From Modestobacter marinus (lineage in GTDB: Bacteria; Actinomycetota; Actinomycetes; Mycobacteriales; Geodermatophilaceae): a DNA stretch of 64,000 bases. The DNA is taken from positions 372,001 through 436,000 of the forward strand of contig NZ_JAAMPA010000001.1 in the NCBI RefSeq assembly GCF_011758655.1. Direction: 5' to 3'. The notes under the pieces were generated by a model. It did no database searches. It had not been told where the DNA came from and worked only from the letters and a program-made list of their open reading frames with translations. Position 1 is the first letter of the stretch. The number at the start of each line of letters is the position of its first letter. Shown here piece by piece: positions 18,000 through 25,682 of the stretch. Position numbers and translations under genes: made by a program.

Positions 18000-20900
18000 T
18001 CAGACGGCCGGCTGGGTGCCGGCAGCGCCGGCCCAGTAGTCGGTCACCGAGACCGTCGTCGGGACCGCGGTCGCCGACCCCGACAGGTACGTCGCCAGCC
18101 CGACCGCACCGGTGGCCTGCAGCTCCGCGGTGTCATCGGTGGCCGAGACCTGCCAGTCCGCCGGCTCCGCCGAACCCTCCAGCCAGGCCTTCCCCTGCAG
18201 CGTCGTCGTCCCGGCACCGGAGACGTCCACCCGGACCTGCAGCACCGTCCCCGGCACATAGGTCACCCCCGGCAGCACCCCCGACCGCAGGGTCCGCTCC
18301 GCGCCACCGACCACCCGGGACACCCCCAGGCTCACCCGACCATCGGCCAGGAACTTCACCACGCCCCGGTAGAACGTCGACCCGTTGCGCCGGGTCGTCA
18401 GGTACACGTACGTCCCCGCACCCGTCGGCGCCGCGTCCAGCCGGATGCCCGCCTGCACCGCCACGTCCTGCACCTGCACCGCGTTCAGGTACGCCGCCGC
18501 CGACCCACCGGCCCGCGCCATCGTCAACTGCGCCACACCACCGGACACCGACGTCGTCCCACCCGCCGGCGTCCACGCCCCACCGGTCTCGGCCTGGCCC
18601 AGCCCCGCAGCCACCGACCGCTCGAAGGAGTCCACCGCCAACGCCGGCGCCACCGGCTCCTCCGGGACCTCAGGGGTCTCGGGCTCCTGCGGGGCCTCGG
18701 GCTCCTGCGGGGTCTCCGGCTCCTGCGGGGTCTCCGGCTCCTGCGGGGTCTCCGGCTCCTGCGGGGCCTCGGGCTCCTGCGGGGCCTCGGGCTCCTGCGG
18801 GGCCTCGGGCTGCTGCGGGGTGGCCGGGGTGGCCGGCCGGGTACCGGCGACGCCGGCCCAGTAGTCGGTCACCGACACCGTCGTCGGGACCGCGGTCGCC
18901 GACCCCGACAGGTACGTCGCCAGCCCGACCGCACCGGTGGCCTGCAGCTCCGCAGTGTCATCGGTGGCCGAGACCTGCCAGTCCGCCGGCTCCGCCGAAC
19001 CCTCAAGCCAGGCCTTCCCCTGCAGCGTCGTCGTCCCGGCACCGGAGACGTCCACCCGGACCTGCAGCACCGTCCCCGGCACATAGGTCACCCCCGGCAG
19101 CACCCCCGACCGCAGGGTCCGCTCCGCGCCACCGACCACCCGGGACACCCCCAGGCTCACCCGACCATCGGCCAGGAACTTCACCACGCCCCGGTAGAAC
19201 GTCGACCCGTTGCGCCGGGTCGTCAGGTACACGTACGTCCCCGCACCCGTCGGCGCCGCGTCCAGCCGGATCCCCGCCTGCACCGCCACGTCCTGCACCT
19301 GCACCGCGTTCAGGTACGCCGCCGCCGACCCACCGGCCCGCGCCATCGTCAACTGCGCCACACCACCGGACACCGACGTCGTCCCACCCGCCGGCGTCCA
19401 CGCCCCACCGGTCTCGGCCTGGCCCAGCCCCGCAGCCACCGACCGCTCGAAGGAGTCCACCGCCAACGCCGGCACCACCGGGCCCTCCGGGACCTCCACC
19501 GGCGCGATCACCGTCACCGGCTGCTGCACCGATGCGGTCGCACCGTCCTCGTCGGTCACGGTCAGCGTCACCGGGTACGTCCCCGCCTCTGCATAGCCGT
19601 GCGAGACGGTGGCCCCGCTCCCGGTCGAGCCGTCGCCGAACTCCCACGCCCAGTCGACGACCGAGCCGTCGGTGTCGGCCGAGGCCGACCCGTCGAAGGA
19701 GGCGACCAGGTCCGCGACCGACGAGGCGAACGCCGCCTGCGGTGCCGTGTTGACCGGCGGTGCGGTCACGGTCACCGAGCTGCTCTGCTGCGCGGTGGCA
19801 CCGTCGTCGTCGGTCACCGTCAGGGTGACCGGGTACGTGCCGGCCTCGGCGTAGGTGTGCGAGACGGTGGTCCCGGTGGCCGTCGCACCGTCACCGAGGG
19901 TCCAGGACCAGGAGAGGACCTGCCCGTCGCGGTCGCTCGAGCCGCTGGCGTCCAGCGTCGCCGACAGGCCGTCCACCGCACTGGTGAAGGCCGCCGTCGG
20001 CGCGACGTTGGGGGCCACACCGGTCGTGCCCACGGTGTGGTGGCGCGCCACCACGTCGGCGGGGAGCGCCGTCGGGTAGACGGCGACCTCGTCGATCGAC
20101 CCGTTGAAGTACGGGGCGCCGCTCCAGGACCGGTCCCCGCCGATCCGCCAGTAGCCGCGGTAGGCCTGCGCCTTGGTCACCGCAGCGCGTGACCCGACGA
20201 GCCGGCCGTCGACGTACAGCGCCATGCCGTTCGGCCCCAGCGACGCGGCGACGTGGTGCCAGCGCCCGTCGTTGTACCGGGTCGAGCTGCGGACCACCTG
20301 CGACGAGCCCGGGTAGACGCCGAAGGACACCCGGCCGGTCCCGTCCATGTACACGTGGCGGTCGTAGCTGCCGCTCAGCCCCGTGTTCGCACTGCCGAAC
20401 CCGACGATCTTGCCGCCGGACCAGCTGGTGGTCTGGAACCAGGCCTCCACGGTGAAGGTCTGCGGGCCGTCGATCGCGGTGCGCGTGGCAGCCAGACCCT
20501 GCGTGCCGTCGAACTCGAACGCGGTGTCGGTGTCGCCGGCGAGCGCACCGGACCGGCCGGCGGTGACGCCGGCGCCCACGGTCAGGTCCTGGCCGCCCGC
20601 GTGGTCGTACGCGGTGGTCGACCCGGGCGCCTCCCCGAGCGGCCAGTGGTCCTGGGCCCCGTCGGCGGCGACGGTCTCCGCGTACGGCCGGGCCGGTGCG
20701 GCCGGCCCCCCGGCCGTCTCGACGGTGGTCCAGTCGGACGTCGACCGGTTGCCCATCGGGTCGGTCACCGTGACCCGGTACCGGTGCGAGCCGGCCGGGA
20801 GACCGCGGTCGATGAAGGTGAGCACCGGCGCGTTCCAGAACCGGGACGCCCGGGTGACCGTGTGCACCGGCGTCGTCGTGTCGCCGTCCCGGTAGACCCG

Positions 20901-22367
20901 GTAGGTCAGGTTCTCGTTGTCCCGGTCGCTGCTCGCCGTCCAGCTGACCCGGGCCACGCCTGCGTCCAGCGGGGTCACGGTTGGGGTGAGCTGGGCGTTG
21001 TACGACGGCCCGATGGCGTTCGGTGCGATCGAGGGGACGGCGAAGCGGACGAGGCCCTGCTGGGCGACGCCGTTCACGGTCGGGAACTCACCGCCGTAGA
21101 CGACGTACTGGTCGTTGCCGGCGACGCTCCACGGCCCCTGGGCCTGACCGGTGTAGGTGCCGGCGTCGATGGTGGGGAACCAGTTGAGCAGGCTGGGCGC
21201 CGGCTGGCCGACGAAGTTGCCGGTCTCGGTGCCGACCGTGCCGGTGGCCGCCTTGCTGAAGGCGATGCCGCGGTAGAAGCTCCACGGGTCGGTCTGCGGC
21301 CAGCCGCCGATGTTGCTGCAGACGTGCGGGTGGCCGGCGACGTAGGCGACGGTCCCGGAGGCCCAGACGGAGTAGCTGTCGCCGTGGCAGTCCTCGATCC
21401 AACGCACCGCGCCCGTCTCGGGGTCGGCCGCGGCGACGCCCTCGAGGTTGCCCTTGCCGAAGGTGTAGCCGGAGGCGTAGACGGTGTCGTCGTCGACCGA
21501 GAGGCTCAGCACCGCGGCGGTGGAACCGGTGTTGTTCACCACGCGGCCGACGGCGAAGGGGACGGCCTGGCCGGAGGCCGCGTCGATGGCGCCGATCCCC
21601 TGGGCCACCTGGCCGCCGGAGGCGACCGGTCCCCCGAGGGTGGTGAAGGACCCGCCGGCGACGACCTTGCTGCCGTTGGGCGTCAGCGCCAGCGCCGTCA
21701 CCTGGGAATCGGCGACCGGCGCCCACGGGAGCAGGGCACCGTTGCTGCGGGAGACCGCGGCGAGCCGGGTGCGGGCCTCCTGCCCCACGGCCTTGAAGAT
21801 GCCCCCCGCGTAGACGGTGGTGTCGCTGACCGCGATCGCCTTCACCTGGGAGTCGAAGGCCGGCTTGAAGGTCGGGTCCAGGGCACCGGTGGCGGTGTCG
21901 TAGGCGGCGATCCGGTAGCGCGCCTGGCCGTCGGCGCGGGTGAAGCTGCCGCCCACGTAGAGCCGCGAACCGTCCGGGGACGCGGCGAGCGCCTTGACCT
22001 GCCCGTTGAGGTCGGGCGCGAAGCCGGTGAGGAGCTCGCCGGTGCGGATGTCGTAGGCCAGCAGGTTGTTGCGGGTGGTCTCGTTCGTGCCGGCCGGCGC
22101 CCCCGCGGGGCGGGCCTTGGTGAACTCCCCGCCGACGTAGACGGTGTTGCCGACCACGAGCTGCTGCCAGACGACGCCGTTGATCTGCACGGTGGGCAGG
22201 GCGTCGGCGGTCACGGTGACCGGCGTCGCCGGGTCCGCCGGGTCGGCCGGCGAGGAGTCCGCGCGAGCCGTCCCGGTGGCCAGGCCGCCGAGCGTGCCGG
22301 CGAACAGCAGCATGGCGAGCAGCCCGGCCAGCAACGCCTTGGGCGCCGCCGTGACACGTGCAGACAT
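18000..22367 (-). CDS. Large secreted propeller / LamG / PKD surface protein
   Basis: 1,455 residues. Sec signal peptide at 1-36 ending ARADS. Residues ~60-445 are repeats of the form VYVGGEFT, LYVGGSFTRADG, VYAGGIFKAVG, a beta-propeller of the delta-60/kelch-like type. A fibronectin-like stretch covers ~446-555. A LamG/concanavalin-like domain (FTVEAWFQTTSWSGGKIVGF, GRWHHVAASLGPNG) covers ~560-775. Two PKD domains (WSWTLGDGATATG, WAWEFGDGSTGSG) cover ~785-955. Two almost identical ~215-residue modules (957-1172, 1232-1447) are joined by a PE(A/T)PQE hinge. No LPXTG motif or C-terminal helix is seen, so it is probably released or held by binding glycan. ATG 22367 is preferred over the frame opening at 22442. 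Role: likely carbohydrate binding at the cell surface, inferred from domains and from the surrounding polysaccharide locus. Confidence 0.85.
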   Translation of the reverse strand: MSARVTAAPKALLAGLLAMLLFAGTLGGLATGTARADSSPADPADPATPVTVTADALPTVQINGVVWQQLVVGNTVYVGGEFTKARPAGAPAGTNETTRNNLLAYDIRTGELLTGFAPDLNGQVKALAASPDGSRLYVGGSFTRADGQARYRIAAYDTATGALDPTFKPAFDSQVKAIAVSDTTVYAGGIFKAVGQEARTRLAAVSRSNGALLPWAPVADSQVTALALTPNGSKVVAGGSFTTLGGPVASGGQVAQGIGAIDAASGQAVPFAVGRVVNNTGSTAAVLSLSVDDDTVYASGYTFGKGNLEGVAAADPETGAVRWIEDCHGDSYSVWASGTVAYVAGHPHVCSNIGGWPQTDPWSFYRGIAFSKAATGTVGTETGNFVGQPAPSLLNWFPTIDAGTYTGQAQGPWSVAGNDQYVVYGGEFPTVNGVAQQGLVRFAVPSIAPNAIGPSYNAQLTPTVTPLDAGVARVSWTASSDRDNENLTYRVYRDGDTTTPVHTVTRASRFWNAPVLTFIDRGLPAGSHRYRVTVTDPMGNRSTSDWTTVETAGGPAAPARPYAETVAADGAQDHWPLGEAPGSTTAYDHAGGQDLTVGAGVTAGRSGALAGDTDTAFEFDGTQGLAATRTAIDGPQTFTVEAWFQTTSWSGGKIVGFGSANTGLSGSYDRHVYMDGTGRVSFGVYPGSSQVVRSSTRYNDGRWHHVAASLGPNGMALYVDGRLVGSRAAVTKAQAYRGYWRIGGDRSWSGAPYFNGSIDEVAVYPTALPADVVARHHTVGTTGVAPNVAPTAAFTSAVDGLSATLDASGSSDRDGQVLSWSWTLGDGATATGTTVSHTYAEAGTYPVTLTVTDDDGATAQQSSSVTVTAPPVNTAPQAAFASSVADLVASFDGSASADTDGSVVDWAWEFGDGSTGSGATVSHGYAEAGTYPVTLTVTDEDGATASVQQPVTVIAPVEVPEGPVVPALAVDSFERSVAAGLGQAETGGAWTPAGGTTSVSGGVAQLTMARAGGSAAAYLNAVQVQDVAVQAGIRLDAAPTGAGTYVYLTTRRNGSTFYRGVVKFLADGRVSLGVSRVVGGAERTLRSGVLPGVTYVPGTVLQVRVDVSGAGTTTLQGKAWLEGSAEPADWQVSATDDTAELQATGAVGLATYLSGSATAVPTTVSVTDYWAGVAGTRPATPATPQQPEAPQEPEAPQEPEAPQEPETPQEPETPQEPETPQEPEAPQEPETPEVPEEPVAPALAVDSFERSVAAGLGQAETGGAWTPAGGTTSVSGGVAQLTMARAGGSAAAYLNAVQVQDVAVQAGIRLDAAPTGAGTYVYLTTRRNGSTFYRGVVKFLADGRVSLGVSRVVGGAERTLRSGVLPGVTYVPGTVLQVRVDVSGAGTTTLQGKAWLEGSAEPADWQVSATDDTAELQATGAVGLATYLSGSATAVPTTVSVTDYWAGAAGTQPAV
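18026..18671. repeat. Direct repeat copy 1 (646 bp) in secreted protein gene
   Basis: Matches 18851-19496 at a constant offset of 825 bp, with only a handful of substitutions seen by eye (for example G/C at 18051 and G/A near 18129). Encodes the C-terminal module of the secreted protein. Confidence 0.93.
18676..18816. repeat. 18-bp tandem repeat encoding PE(A/T)PQE hinge
   Basis: About seven to eight units of an 18-bp sequence (core GGCTCCTGCGGGGCCTC on the plus strand), variants differing at one or two bases, encoding PEAPQE/PETPQE hexapeptides between the duplicated modules. A rigid acidic-proline linker is expected; copy number may vary between strains. Confidence 0.93.
18851..19496. repeat. 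Direct repeat copy 2 (646 bp) in secreted protein gene
   Basis: Second copy of the 18026-18671 repeat, encoding the first of the two ~215-residue modules after the second PKD domain. The near identity at synonymous sites points to recent duplication or ongoing gene conversion. Confidence 0.93.
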
Positions 22368-22579
22368 TCGTTTCCCCACTCGGTCGAAGAGGTCACCCTG
22401 AGCCAACAGCCAGGGCGACTCCCGGACACTAAGCGTGAGCACCGACCCGGCCCCATCCCCCGTTCCGGTGACCGTACGTAGGGATCACCCCCCGTTCGGG
22501 AACTCCTGCAACTCTGCGTGCCCTTGTGGTTGCACTGGGTATGACACAGCATGAGAACCGAGTTCGGTCCCGGACGCAT
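22368..22579. promoter_or_regulatory. Leader/promoter region of the secreted protein gene
   Basis: The 322-bp gap 22,368-22,689 has no gene. This part should hold the promoter of the minus-strand secreted protein gene. It contains two related motifs, ATCCCCCGTTCCGGTGACC near 22,455-22,473 and CACCCCCCGTTCGGG at 22,486-22,500. The second shares its CCCGTTCGGG core with 4,871-4,885. No confident -35/-10 pair was assigned. Confidence 0.4.
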
Positions 22580-22614
22580 GAGTGGCCCTCCCGACGGTGT
22601 CGGGAGGGCCACTC
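22580..22614 (-). terminator. 16-bp hairpin terminator
   Basis: GAGTGGCCCTCCCGAC (22580-22595) and its exact complement (22599-22614) with a GGT loop. It lies 76 bp beyond the stop of the 22,690-23,397 gene, in place to end the three-gene operon coming from 25,474. Confidence 0.85.
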
Positions 22615-22689
22615 GTGTGCTCGCTGCCGGCCGCGGCCGCTCAGCGCGAGAGGACGGTCAGCGCGGGTGGTGTCGGCGCGGGGTCGCGG

Positions 22690-23397
22690 TCAGCGCACAG
22701 CGCCGGAGAACACGGCGCGCGGGGCGTCGGCGCGCAGACCCACCTGGACGGTGACGTCGTCCTGTGCCGCGGCGGGCACGCTGAACACGTAGACGCCCTC
22801 GACGCTGCCGCCCGCAGGTGCGTTCCCGGAGAGGGGCGCCTGGGACGGGTCGCCGAGCGGTGTCGCCGGTACCCGGTCCGGGCCGGAGAAGACGTTGACC
22901 GAGACCCCGTCGACAGAGGTCAGCTCCCCCGTCGTGTTGTCGATGCGGACCGTGACCCGCACCGCCGGACCGGCGACGTCCCCGGGGCCGGTCGCCTGCC
23001 CGTCGATCGACTCGATCCGGACCACCGAGGCGGTCACCCCCGCCACGTCCACCGTGACGTCGAAGGCGACCGGCGTCAGCTCCTCCGGGAGGGTGTCCGC
23101 GACGACCGGTGCGGCGTCCGGCGACGTGCTGGTGGCCGGGGCCGGCACCGGGTCACCGGGGTCCGTCCCCTCGGCGGGCTGTGCCGTTGCCGATGCCGTC
23201 CCGGACGCCGAGGGCGACGCAGTGACCGTCGACGCCCCGCCGGCCGCGGTCGTCCCGTCGTCGTCCCCGCCCCCACCGACCACGGACCCCAGGACGACGA
23301 GGAGGGCCACCACCGCGACCACGGCCACCGCCAGCACGACCCCGCGTCGCCGGCGCCACCCCTGCGGTGCCCCGTCCTGCCCTGCCGCTGCGCTCAT
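22690..23397 (-). CDS. Membrane-anchored extracytoplasmic protein, unknown function
   Basis: 235 residues. A short basic N-terminus (QGWRRRRG) precedes one transmembrane helix at ~23-45 (GVVLAVAVVAVVALLVVLGS), then a Ser/Thr/Pro/Ala-rich linker (~55-105) and a beta-rich domain (VAFDVTVDVAGVTASVVRIE, VRVTVRIDNTTGELTSVDG) resembling DUF4352-type immunoglobulin-like domains of Gram-positive surface proteins. The function is not recognised. ATG 23397 overlaps the upstream phosphotransferase stop by 4 nt (ATGA), so it is the third gene of a coupled operon and probably acts with the polysaccharide machinery outside the membrane. Confidence 0.8.
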   Translation of the reverse strand: MSAAAGQDGAPQGWRRRRGVVLAVAVVAVVALLVVLGSVVGGGGDDDGTTAAGGASTVTASPSASGTASATAQPAEGTDPGDPVPAPATSTSPDAAPVVADTLPEELTPVAFDVTVDVAGVTASVVRIESIDGQATGPGDVAGPAVRVTVRIDNTTGELTSVDGVSVNVFSGPDRVPATPLGDPSQAPLSGNAPAGGSVEGVYVFSVPAAAQDDVTVQVGLRADAPRAVFSGAVR

Positions 23398-24155
23398 CGC
23401 CCCAGCCTCTCCATCTCGCCGAACCACTTGACGCACGCCAGGGCCAGGTAGCCGGCCGTGGCGAGGAACAGCAGGCCGTAGGCCCACAGGAAGACCAGCG
23501 GCGCACCCAGCAGCAGGAACACCAGGCACAGCAACCCGTAGTCGGTCGGCGCCACCAGCAGCGACCGCAGCACGCTGGGCCGCTCGCCGGCGGTGTGCGC
23601 CGCGCGGGTGCGGACGCCGTGCTGGGCACGCAGCGACTCGTTGAGCAGGGTGCCGAAGAACAGCACGACCGAGACGGCGGAGAAGCCCAGCGGCAGCAGC
23701 AGCCACGCCTCGCCCTCGACGAGCCCGGACCGGTACCAGCCGATCAGCAGCGCGAGGTGCAGGCTGGCGATCTTGAGTGCGTCGACCATGTGGTCCAGCC
23801 ACTCGCCGGCCGCGGAGCCACCGCCCCGCAGCCGCGCCAGCTGGCCGTCGGCGGAGTCGAAGGCGTACCCGAGCACCAGCAGCACCGCGACCGCCAGGCC
23901 CATCGGCCAGGACGGCGGCACCAGGGCGAGCACGGCGATGCCGCTGAACGTGCAGACGGCGCTGATCCCGGTGACCGCGTTCGGGGTGAGCCCGGCGTGG
24001 AAGGCCAGGGCCGCGAGCACCCGTCCCAGCTTCCGGTTCACGAACCGGGAGTAGGCCGGGGCGCCCTGGGCACCCTTCTGCGCGCCGGCCAGCCGGCGCA
24101 CGGTGTCGGCGACCGTCCCCTCCGGGCGGGCCACGGAGGCGGGCACCGTCGTCAC
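23394..24155 (-). CDS. CDP-alcohol phosphatidyltransferase family protein
   Basis: 253 residues with the complete family motif D-x2-DG-x2-AR-x8-G-x3-D-x3-D near residues 95-125 (DSADGQLAR then GEWLDHMVD), followed by four to five hydrophobic segments. The enzymes transfer a phospho-alcohol from a CDP-activated donor in the membrane. Located in the polysaccharide locus, it may make a phospholipid anchor or add a phospho-polyol; the cytidylyltransferase at 4.3 kb could supply the donor (inference). GTG 24155 overlaps the upstream glycosyltransferase stop by 4 nt. The long frame extending to 24383 is an artefact of the high-GC upstream gene. Confidence 0.88.
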   Translation of the reverse strand: MTTVPASVARPEGTVADTVRRLAGAQKGAQGAPAYSRFVNRKLGRVLAALAFHAGLTPNAVTGISAVCTFSGIAVLALVPPSWPMGLAVAVLLVLGYAFDSADGQLARLRGGGSAAGEWLDHMVDALKIASLHLALLIGWYRSGLVEGEAWLLLPLGFSAVSVVLFFGTLLNESLRAQHGVRTRAAHTAGERPSVLRSLLVAPTDYGLLCLVFLLLGAPLVFLWAYGLLFLATAGYLALACVKWFGEMERLGR

Positions 24156-25474
24156 GACTGCGCCGTCCGGGCCGGCGGGACGTCGCCCGACGCGGCCACT
24201 GCGGGTCGCGCGGCCGGCCGGTCGGCTGCCCGGCGGGGTCGAGGGGCACCGCCGCCCTGGGGGACGGGGGCGGGCTGGACCAGCGGCCACTCGTTGGTCC
24301 CGATGCCGGCAGCCGGCCCGAGCCGCAGCCGCCGGCCGCTCGGGCGGGTCCGGGGGAAGGCCCGGGCGGCCAGCGCGCGGCACAGCTCCTCGTACCGGGC
24401 CGCCACGTGGTCCCAGTCGTACCGGGCGGCGAGCAGGCGCGCCCGCTTGCCGCGGCGGCGGAGCTTCTCGGGCTCGCGCTCGGCCTCGTGCAGCGCGGAG
24501 GTGACGTCGTCCGGCGTCCGGAAGTAGCGCCCGCTGGACTCCAGCACCTCCCGGTTGAAGGAGACGTCGTAGGCGATCGTCGCCGCGCCGGCGCCCAGCG
24601 CCCGCAGCAGGGAGGGGTTGGTGCCGCCCACGGAGTGCCCGTGCAGGTAGGTCGCGCAGTGCACGTACAGCTGGTCGAGGAGCTCCTGGTCCCAGACCCC
24701 GCCGAGGAAGCGCACCCGGTCGTCGGCGAGCGCGTGGACGCGGCGGGTGTAGTCGTCGGCGTAGGGCGCCGACCCGACGACCACGAGCGGCAGCTCGGCG
24801 TCACTGCGCCGGTAGCCGTCGACGATCACGTCGACGTGGTTCTCCGGCTCGAAGCGGGCGACGACGAGGTGGTAGCCACCCGGCGTCAGGTCCACGGACG
24901 ACAGCCGGTCGGACCCGGCGCCGTCGGTCTTCGGCGCGCCGTAGGCGATCTGCTCGGTCGGGGCCGCGAACTCGTCGCGGTAGTAGTCGGCGATGCCCTT
25001 CGCGTCGGCGATCAGGGCGTCGGACCAGCGGACCGACAGCGCCTCGACGACGCGGTAGTAGCGCTTGCCGATCCCGCCCCACTTGGCGCGCTTCCACTCC
25101 AGGCCGTCGACGTGGGTGGCCACCGGGATGCCGGCCGCCCGCAGCAGCGGCAGCCACGGCGCGTTGGCCGCGTTGAACACGATCGCGGCGTCGACCCGGT
25201 GGGTGAGCAGGTGCGCGACCGACAGGCCGGTGTGGCTCAGCGTCTCCAGCGACCGGCGGCGCAGGGCGGGCAGGTGCACCAGCCGCATCCCCAGGTGGGT
25301 CGCCGGCCGCGGTCCGCCGGTGGTGGTGCGGCAGTAGACGACGACGTCGTGACCGGCGTCGGCCAGGCGCCGGCCCACCTCCTCGACGGCGGTCTCGAAG
25401 CCGCCGTACCGCGCAGGCACGCCCCGCGTCCCGACCAGGGCGATGCGAAGGGCGCCCGACCTCCTCGGTGGCAT
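24152..25474 (-). CDS. DUF1972/GT4 glycosyltransferase (rhamnosyltransferase-like)
   Basis: 440 residues. The start ALVGTRGVPARYGGFETAVE is the diagnostic N-terminal motif of the DUF1972 glycosyltransferases; the family includes enzymes that add rhamnose in polysaccharide synthesis. HVDGLEWKRAKWG and HLVVARFEPENHVD follow, then GHSVGGTNPSLLRALGAGAA as the donor-binding loop with glutamate/asparagine. The last ~60 residues are a Pro/Arg-rich tail with no family match. ATG 25474 has AGAGG close upstream. First gene of an operon with the CDP-alcohol enzyme and the membrane protein. Confidence 0.9.
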   Translation of the reverse strand: MPPRRSGALRIALVGTRGVPARYGGFETAVEEVGRRLADAGHDVVVYCRTTTGGPRPATHLGMRLVHLPALRRRSLETLSHTGLSVAHLLTHRVDAAIVFNAANAPWLPLLRAAGIPVATHVDGLEWKRAKWGGIGKRYYRVVEALSVRWSDALIADAKGIADYYRDEFAAPTEQIAYGAPKTDGAGSDRLSSVDLTPGGYHLVVARFEPENHVDVIVDGYRRSDAELPLVVVGSAPYADDYTRRVHALADDRVRFLGGVWDQELLDQLYVHCATYLHGHSVGGTNPSLLRALGAGAATIAYDVSFNREVLESSGRYFRTPDDVTSALHEAEREPEKLRRRGKRARLLAARYDWDHVAARYEELCRALAARAFPRTRPSGRRLRLGPAAGIGTNEWPLVQPAPVPQGGGAPRPRRAADRPAARPAVAASGDVPPARTAQS

Positions 25475-25682
25475 GGCCTCTGGCTCCGTTCCTCGGAGTC
25501 GGCGCCGGCCTCGGGAGGAGGAACGGCGACCGACCGACGTGCACGTGCTGGACGGGCCGTGCCGGCCGTCCCCACCCCGACCCTCCCCCGGCTGCGGAGC
25601 GGCGTCGCCGTTCGCAGCGGTGCGCTCACCCGGAGGGAGGACGCCGGAGCCCGTTCGTGGCCGCCGGTTGCGTTGCGCGGGC

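Noticed and set aside
18676-18816. 18-bp repeats as a CRISPR array
   Set aside because: Contiguous in-frame codons without spacers; no cas genes.
17862-20192. Long plus-strand frame with repeated R-G-L units opposite the secreted protein
   Set aside because: Its repeats mirror the PE(A/T)PQE minisatellite on the minus strand; no signal peptide, no domain.
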